A stretch of 64,000 bases of DNA from Labeo rohita (lineage: Eukaryota > Chordata > Actinopteri > Cypriniformes > Cyprinidae). A program made the translations under genes and the position numbers. The notes beneath the pieces were generated by a model, which saw nothing but the letters and a program-made list of their open reading frames with translations, ran no database searches and was not told the DNA's origin. Below, in pieces: positions 57,945 to 64,000 of the stretch (the stretch's first letter is position 1; each line of letters opens with the position of its first letter). The stretch covers positions 23,663,959 to 23,727,958 of the forward strand of contig NC_066877.1 of the NCBI RefSeq assembly GCF_022985175.1, given 5' to 3'.

Positions 57945-58684
57945 AAGAGTAACACTGAACCGTGTTGTTACAAGTTCCACAACAGGGCAGATGACACGTT
58001 TGACCTAAAATCACACAAGAACATGGTATGGAGGCTTGTTTTGACCACGCCTTTCTTTCATATGTCTCATATTTCATATAATAAAACATCACTGATAATA
58101 CATTTCTCTCTGTACATACTGCTGCAGTAGATACAGTATTTTACAACTGTAACAATAGTGCTGGTGTTGTGAGCCGCATGCTGTGCTGCCCATGAACGTC
58201 TGGCTTAAAATGCGGACATGATCGGCGTCAAGTCCTGCACGAGATACACACCCAGACAGATGGGTACATAATCTAAAACGAAACTGGAGAGACTATTCCA
58301 TAATTCAGACCGTGAGGAGTGGATAGGCAATGAGGACTCGGCCCTATAGAGTGACACTGATTGCTATGGAGATGAGGTACTAGGTTCGAAGTTATCCACC
58401 CAAAATCTCCAAGGGTTTCGGGCTAGAATTGAGTCGCCAGTGCAAATATAGCTGGCCATGTGCATTTGATGGCTCTATAAGAAATCTCAAGTTGCGCACT
58501 CTTGTCCTTCCTGTGTGATGTGTGGAAGTCTGAGTCATCTTTTCCATCCTGTTTTTCCTTTTGCAAAGCTTGTCGGTTTCAAGTGTTTCTCTTAGTTCTC
58601 TCTTATTATGCTTACAAGTCTTTAAAAAAACTACAAAGTCAATGAGGCGACCGAGGCGTGAGTTCTCGCCCAGCGGCAGCGGTA
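56685..58684. other. cdc16 upstream region and dcun1d2 3' untranslated region
   Basis: The first 150 bp upstream of the cdc16 ATG should hold its promoter, but no clear motif stands out. A fragment of the GGAATAGTTTACCCAAAAT repeat lies at about 57109-57175. A poly-A run of about 40 A is at 57903-57942. A minus-strand AATAAA (complement 57875-57880) could end dcun1d2 about 805 nt past its stop. Minus-strand frames at 57393-57593 and 58392-58760 are untranslated sequence or overlap exon 7 in another frame. Confidence 0.45.
57903..57942. repeat. Poly-A tract of about 40 bases
   Basis: An uninterrupted A run on the plus strand, immediately right of a possible dcun1d2 polyadenylation signal. Because it is transcribed as poly-U in dcun1d2, it is not the tail of a retrocopy on that strand. 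Confidence 0.9.
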
Positions 58685-61600
58685 CTATACAGTTTTGCGT
58701 TTTGATCCCGTCACAATTGGCCGAGCGTATTCCACAAAGTCGTCGATGAGAACAGGCCATGCTCCTGGAACAAAACAGAATGTCACATGATTAAAATTAA
58801 TCACTAAAAATTCAATCAGCGTATGAGACCCTCAACCACAAAACCAGTCTTAAGTAGCACGGTTATGTTTGTAGCAATAGCCAAACACAGTGTATGGGTC
58901 AAAATGATCGTTTTTTCTTTTATGCCAAAAAATCATTAGGATATCAAGTAAAGATCATGTTCCATGAAGATATCTAGTAAATATCCTACCATAAATACAT
59001 CCAAACTTAATTTCTGATTAGTAATATGCATTGCTATGAACTTCATTTGGACAACTTTAGAAGCGATTCAATATTCAACACTCAATATTTTGATTTTTTG
59101 CACCCTCAGACTCCAGATAGTTGTATCTCCAAATATTTTCCATACATCAATGGAAAGCTTATTTAATCAACTTTCAGATTATCTCAGTGTAAAAAAAATG
59201 TATCCTTATGACTGGTTTTGTGGTCCAGGGTCACATATTAAAAAAACGTATATGTGTGTCACCTTCTTCATCATAGTTTGACATGTCATCTGCAATCATG
59301 TTGCCAAAATCCAGAAGCAGGTTCCATGTGTCTTTGGGAATTGATCGCTTATGATGCTCCTGCACAAAACAAGAGAGCATCTAAATTAATTGCTAGGAAT
59401 TATTCCACTATGTGGTTAATGTGCTGCGTAGCAGCCAGAAAACCCATTTTAATTTGCATTCAGTGCTAAACAGGGTCAAAAGTCCAAAGCTGTAATGACT
59501 TACCAATAAAAATCTGTTCCAGAGGTCTAGGAACTTAAAACGTCCAGCCAGAACCAGGTTCCAATATGCTACCGCCATCTCTAAATCTGAAATGGGAAAA
59601 AGACAATTTATACAGATGACTGTGTAAGAAACCAGAGTGAAAACTCACATGAATGCATTAAAGGTGCAGTTACCTAAACCTTTTTGTCCGGGATTCTTGG
59701 CAAAGTTGAAGGTGAACTGGTAGAAATCTTTGAACTTTCCGCTATCTTTCAGATCCTGTTCTAATCTGGGTAGAAGAGCTCGAAGTTTCTCCGGACTGTC
59801 ACACCTGCAAATGAAATGATGAAACTTTTAGGCTCGTTGCCAATCTACTGGCTCATTCACATGTTGTTCATACAAAATTTCAAGATTTATATTAAAGGAG
59901 AAGTCCACTTCCAAAACAAAGATTTACATATAATGTACTCAGCCCCTTCTCATTCAAGATGTTCATGTCTTTCTTTCTTCAGTCGTAAGAAATTATGTTT
60001 TTTGAGGAAAACATTTCAGCATTTTTCTTCACATAATGGACTGATATGGTGCCCCAATTTTGAACTTCCAAAATGCAGTTTAAATGCGGCTTCAAACGAT
60101 CCCAAATGCGGTTGTTAATGATCCCCGCCGAGGAAGGAGGGTCTTATCTAGTGAAATAATCGGTTATTTTCATTTAAAAAATAGAATTTAAATAATTTTA
60201 TTCTAATGCTTGTCTTGCCCTGCTCTCATTGAACTCTGTGTATTCTAGCTCAAGACAGTTAGGGTATGTCGAAAAATTCCAAACATATTTTCTCCCTCAA
60301 CTTCAAAAATAATTTCAAAGTCATCCTACATCGCTGCAGAAGTACCGACCCAGTTTTGCAAAGTAAACATGCAAAGAAGATTAAACACCCTTAACCAAAA
60401 AGGTAAAACAGCGATACAGGACGATTTTGAAGTTAAGGGAGAACATGAGATGGGAGTTTTTCGACATACCCTAACTGTCATGAACAGGAACAAAAACAGT
60501 CCAGGCAGAGTAAGACAAGATGAGCGTTAGACATTAAAAAGTATATAAACTGTATTATTTTTTATGAAAATAACCGACCGTTTCGCTAGATAAGACCCTT
60601 CTTTCTCGGCTGGGATTGTTTACAACTGCATTTGGCATCGTTTAAAGTCGCATTTAACTGCATTTTGGAAGTTCAAAATCGAGCACCATATCAGTCCATT
60701 ATATGGAGAAAAATGCTGAAATGTTTTCCTCAAAAAACATAATTTCTTTATGACTGAAGAAAGAAAGACATGAACATCTTGGATGACAAGGGGGTGAGTA
60801 CATTATATGTGAATCTTTGTTTTGGAAATGGACTTCTCCTTTAAAGGTGCTGTTAATGGTTACAACCTGACTTATAACTACACAGGTTCTCCTCAACGTG
60901 TAAATTAATTTGAGATACGTCAAGCATTTCAGAATTGCTCATTTAGCCAAATACTGTCACCGAAAGAGTAGTTATTTCTCAAGACACCTATTTCAACAAT
61001 TCTGCCAGGTAGTAGGACAGTTTATGTGTGATATTTTCAAACATATTTGATAAGATATTTCCAAAGCAACTAATATTGTCAACAGGGCGCATGACTAAAT
61101 AAAGACATGAGGTCATAGCCCACCCCAGCTCTGTCATGCCATCAATGAACTCTTTCTTGCTGAATTCACACTGTGTTGCTGCACGGAATTTCCATGCCAC
61201 AACCAGAACACTGATGCTGGCTGGATCCAGATTGAGGTCGTCACAGAACTGTTGAATTCCATCAATCCCAATCTTATTTTCATCCTGGGGATCTGAGGGA
61301 GAAAAACAAAAGTATTAAAAAAAAAAAATCAAGAACACTAAGTGTCAGTTTAGTAAAGCAAACATTTCTACGAGGAATTCAGCATTTAAAGATGCAGGAG
61401 TAAGTTTTTGTTAAGTTTTCCTAGCTCTTTTTCATTCTAGTGGTTTTCGGATTCATAGTGACATGTGAACTTCAAAATCGCCCTACGTCGCTGGTTTACC
61501 TTTTATTATAAAGGGTGTTTGACCCGCCTTGCATGTTCACTTCGTAAACGCTGGGTCAGTACTTCTGCAGCGATGTAGGATGATATTGAAGTTGAAGGAG

Positions 61601-63683
61601 AAAATGAGATGGGAGTTTTTTGACCTACCCTAACTGTACTGACCCGGATTTCACAGAGTTCGCATGCTCATTGAAGAGCTAGACAAGACGAGCATTTGAG
61701 GTTAAAAAGTATATAAACTGTACATTTTTTTAGAAAATAACCAATTGTTTCGCTAGATAAGACCCTTCTTCTTCGGCTGGGATCATTTAGAGCCCTTTGA
61801 AGCTGCATTTACACTGCATTTTGGATGTTCAAACTTGTGGGCACCAAAGAAGTCTGCTATATGGAGAGGAATCCTGAAATGTTTTCCTCAAGAAACATAA
61901 TTGAAGAAAGAAAGACATGAACATCTTGAATGACAAGTGAGTGAGTAAATTATCTGTAAATTTTTGTTTCTGGAAGTGAACTACGCCTTTAAATTTGTTT
62001 ATATGTCCTGCTATTTTTTCATCACTCCGTGGCATGAAAGCTGCAGGTCTTGTTTTATTCTCTGTGCTCTAACAGGAATGTCTTGTTTAGACATTTTAAT
62101 CTTCCACTCAAACTTAGTCTTTATTCTAAGTTTAATTCTATTGTGTTATTTAGATATACATATATATTTGGTTAAAGTTGCAATGTAACAAAAGTAGAGA
62201 CAAAATAATTTTTCCGTATTGTGATTTATGAGTGAAACTGATAACAGTTGAAGTCAAAAGTTTACATACATCTTGCAGAATCTGCAAAGAGCTGGGGGTG
62301 GAAACTTTTTGAATTTGAAGATCAGGGTAAATTTAACTTATTTTTTCTTCTGAGAAATGTGCAAGTATCTACTGTAGCTTCTGAAGGGCATTACTAAATG
62401 AAAAAATATGATATTTAGGCAAAATAAGAAAAATGTACACATCTTCATTCTGTTCAAAAGTTTTCACCCCCGGCTCTTAATGCATCGTTTTTCCTTCTGA
62501 AGCATCAGCGAGCATTTGAACCTTCTATAATAATTGCATATGAGTCCCTCAGTTGTCCTCAGCGTGAAAAGATGGACAGTCATTGTTGGAAAGGATTCAA
62601 ATACATATGAATATGTAGGACCTGAAGGATTTTTCTGTAGAACAGCAGGGAGTTTAACCGTTTAGGACAAACAAGGGACTCATGAACAAAAAAAAACACA
62701 GCTGTGGATCATTCAGGTAACAACACAGTATTAAGAATCAAGCGTATGTAAACTTCATTTTTATTAATTCAACTATTATTTTCTCTAGTGGACTATATGT
62801 AAACATCTTTTATGTGAATTACCTTATTCAGATCAGCACTAAATAAACAATAACATGCATGTTGTATGATCCCTCTTATTTTGTAAAATAATTAACATTT
62901 TGCAGTTTCTGCAAGGTGTATGTAAACTTTTGACTGCATCTAAAAAAAAGTTACTTACAGTTGAATGTTAGAAAAGTTTATGTGAATGAAATAATTTGAG
63001 AAGCCTGCCATAAATCACCAAAGAGAAATGTCGTTTCACCGGAAGAGTTATGAAATTTTGATTAAAAAGTTACAAAGTCAAAACATTTTTTTTTTAAATG
63101 AAACATACATGGACGAATTAGAATGTGTTTCCATTTCATGACAACTTTAAGCACCTGCTGGATAAGAACTATATAAAGTAAACTTGTTTTTATTATTAGT
63201 AACTCAGCATGACACAGCTGGTCGTGCGATGTCAAACTGAAGGCCCTCACTAGAGTGCAAGCCACTCTGTTTAGAAAAGTAAAATAGCTTTAAATTTGAA
63301 TCATTTTCTCAAAAGTAATAGACGAAAACTCAATTGCATCAATTTCTTTATCAATAAGACTTTGTTTAGGAGAAATAAATGCCTAAGTGCACCATCAAGC
63401 ATGCAGTAGGGCTCTTAGGCACAGGACAGCAGGCACAATAAACATCAGAATTAGATTAAAACTCACCTTTATATCGATTGTAAAGCTGCTCCAGCTTTTT
63501 CCGGTCCACTGAGCTTTTCATGGATTCCTTGTGGTACAAATCTGGGTTCTGAAAGTAGTTGTCAGTAGCCACCTCTAGTTTCCAGTCATTTTGAGTGAGG
63601 CAGTATACGGCGGTCTTCTCCCCGGCTTGAGTAAAGGACATGAACTGCCGTACCTTGTCCTTTTGGGAGGATTTTAGTTTATG
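58685..63683 (-). CDS. dcun1d2: DCN1-like protein 2, cullin neddylation co-E3 (first codon beyond window)
   Basis: Exons: 63467-63683, 61124-61292, 59674-59804, 59504-59586, 59263-59359, 58685-58764, total 777 bp. Exon 2 begins CATAAACTAAAATCC after the acceptor GTGTCCACACAG, coding HKLKSSQKDKVRQFM, so only the initiator Met is missing. With it the protein is 259 aa, the human length. The start HKLKSS is that of DCUN1D2 (DCUN1D1 has NKLKSS). Residues about 8-45 form a UBA-like domain. From about 60 the PONY (DCUN1) domain follows, with DPQDENKIGIDGIQQF, VVAWKFRAATQCEFS, FAKNPGQKGLDLEMAVAYW and DFVEYARPIVT. It binds the acetylated N-terminus of UBE2M and the cullin WHB domain to promote NEDD8 transfer. 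The ATG-only first exon, usual for this family, should lie right of 64000; no ATG-GT donor was found in 63684-64000. Confidence 0.95.
58822..59236. repeat. Family C element beside dcun1d2 exon 6
   Basis: TATGAGACCCTCAACCACAA at the left (degraded end) and GGTTTTGTGGTCCAGGGTCACA at the right. Its right end lies only about 26 bp from the splice donor of the exon at 59263-59359, inside the intron. Confidence 0.8.
59893..60845. repeat. Complete family B palindrome in dcun1d2
   Basis: TAAAGGAGAAGTCCACTTCC at the left and GGAAATGGACTTCTCCTTTA at the right, with arms of roughly 450 bp pairing through to a centre near 60380. It is the best full copy of the family in the window. Confidence 0.85.
61385..61995. 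repeat. Diverged, left-truncated family B copy
   Basis: From about 61470 the sequence follows the family B right half (TTTTGACCTACCCTAACTGT, TTCGCTAGATAAGACCCTTC, GACATGAACATCTTGAATGA), ending GGAAGTGAACTACGCCTTTA. It lies 90 bp from exon 3 of dcun1d2. Confidence 0.7.
62245..62940. repeat. Family D palindrome in dcun1d2 intron 2
   Basis: CAGTTGAAGTCAAAAGTTTA at the left and GTATGTAAACTTTTGACTGC at the right are the clean inverted ends of the family. The GGCTCTTAATGCATCGTTTT and ACAAGGGACTCATGAAC segments are shared with the other two copies. Confidence 0.85.
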
Positions 63684-64000
63684 CTGTGTGGACACAAAAG
63701 ATATGCCCTCAGACATGAACTCAGACAGACGGAGGAATACACTCAGCAGTGTGTACAAACAGAAAGAGACACAAACGAACATACAGAGAGAGAAAATTGC
63801 ACACATTCAGGCACAAGACTAAAGCTGACAACTGGAACAAACATAAACAAAGCGTTGACCAAACGTCCAGACCTATGTGGCAATTTAAAAGGACATTCTA
63901 CCGGTTATAGCAACTTCGACTGAAGCACCAAGCATGTGAGGACCTGTGACAGGCCACTTGCGCTTGGCATGTAATATGAGATGGCAAGCTCAGGGCGGCC
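63684..64000. other. dcun1d2 intron 1 up to the window edge
   Basis: No exon with ATG at a donor, no repeats recognised. The open frames here (63456-63806 minus, 63640-63923 plus) are extensions of exon 2 or chance frames. Confidence 0.5.

Noticed and set aside
59816..60118. Frames in family B copies (also 60699-60923 and 61829-62035)
   Set aside because: They are chance frames in the palindrome, recurring in each copy with different breaks, with no transposase motifs.
1..64000. CRISPR arrays, bacterial operons or endogenous viral genes
   Set aside because: Repeats are dispersed or inverted transposon-type, not regularly spaced; no reverse transcriptase, integrase, capsid or envelope-like frames were seen.

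Overview
The window is vertebrate nuclear DNA, almost certainly from a cyprinid-type teleost. The evidence is split protein-coding genes with GT-AG introns, AT-rich introns packed with short palindromic DNA elements of the kind common in carp and zebrafish relatives, and (CA)n/(TA)n microsatellites. The species cannot be told from the sequence alone. There are no operons, CRISPR arrays or intact viral genomes.

Six conserved genes were assembled exon by exon, and all lie on the minus strand. From left to right they are slc25a6 (8827-12619, 298 aa), asmtl (13272-19265, 636 aa), p2ry8 (23816-24847, 343 aa), upf3a (32723-42379, 454 aa), cdc16 (46757-56684, 616 aa) and dcun1d2 (58685-63683, all but the first codon; 259 aa once the initiator Met is counted). 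Every exon set keeps frame and gives a protein close to the length of its human orthologue. In human, SLC25A6, ASMTL and P2RY8 are neighbours in pseudoautosomal region 1, while UPF3A, CDC16 and DCUN1D2 lie in 13q34. The window therefore crosses a junction between two blocks that are separate in mammals.

Two less certain genes fill the gaps. A plus-strand model of 73 aa (coding exons 29465-31048, possible first exon ending at 25393) lies between p2ry8 and upf3a, tail to tail with upf3a. A minus-strand two-exon gene of 114 aa with an N-myristoylation-type start (42719-44791) lies between upf3a and cdc16. A possible in-frame 78-nt cassette exon lies in the last intron of upf3a. At the left edge a minus-strand splice donor after a CpG-containing stretch (about 1391-1640) looks like the first exon of a further gene that leaves the window.

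The rest is mainly repeats. I use local labels for four recurring families with inverted ends. Family A has ends like CACTACC(A/G)TTCAAAAG and is about 700 bp. Family B has ends GAAGTCCACTTCC, is about 0.85-0.95 kb, and is a near-complete palindrome. Family C has ends TGTGACCCTGGACC and is about 430 bp. Family D has ends GTCAAAAGTTTACATACA and is about 0.7-1 kb. Several are nested: a three-level nest at 1847-6542 that carries a gene fragment and a promoter-like segment, a nest at 20212-21861, a nest at 37945-40516, and a tRNA-derived SINE inside a family D copy at 45148-45335.

The conserved genes serve unrelated housekeeping or signalling roles: mitochondrial ADP/ATP exchange, nucleotide pyrophosphatase/methyltransferase, GPCR, nonsense-mediated decay, anaphase-promoting complex, and cullin neddylation. 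Their proximity looks like inherited synteny rather than a functional cluster.
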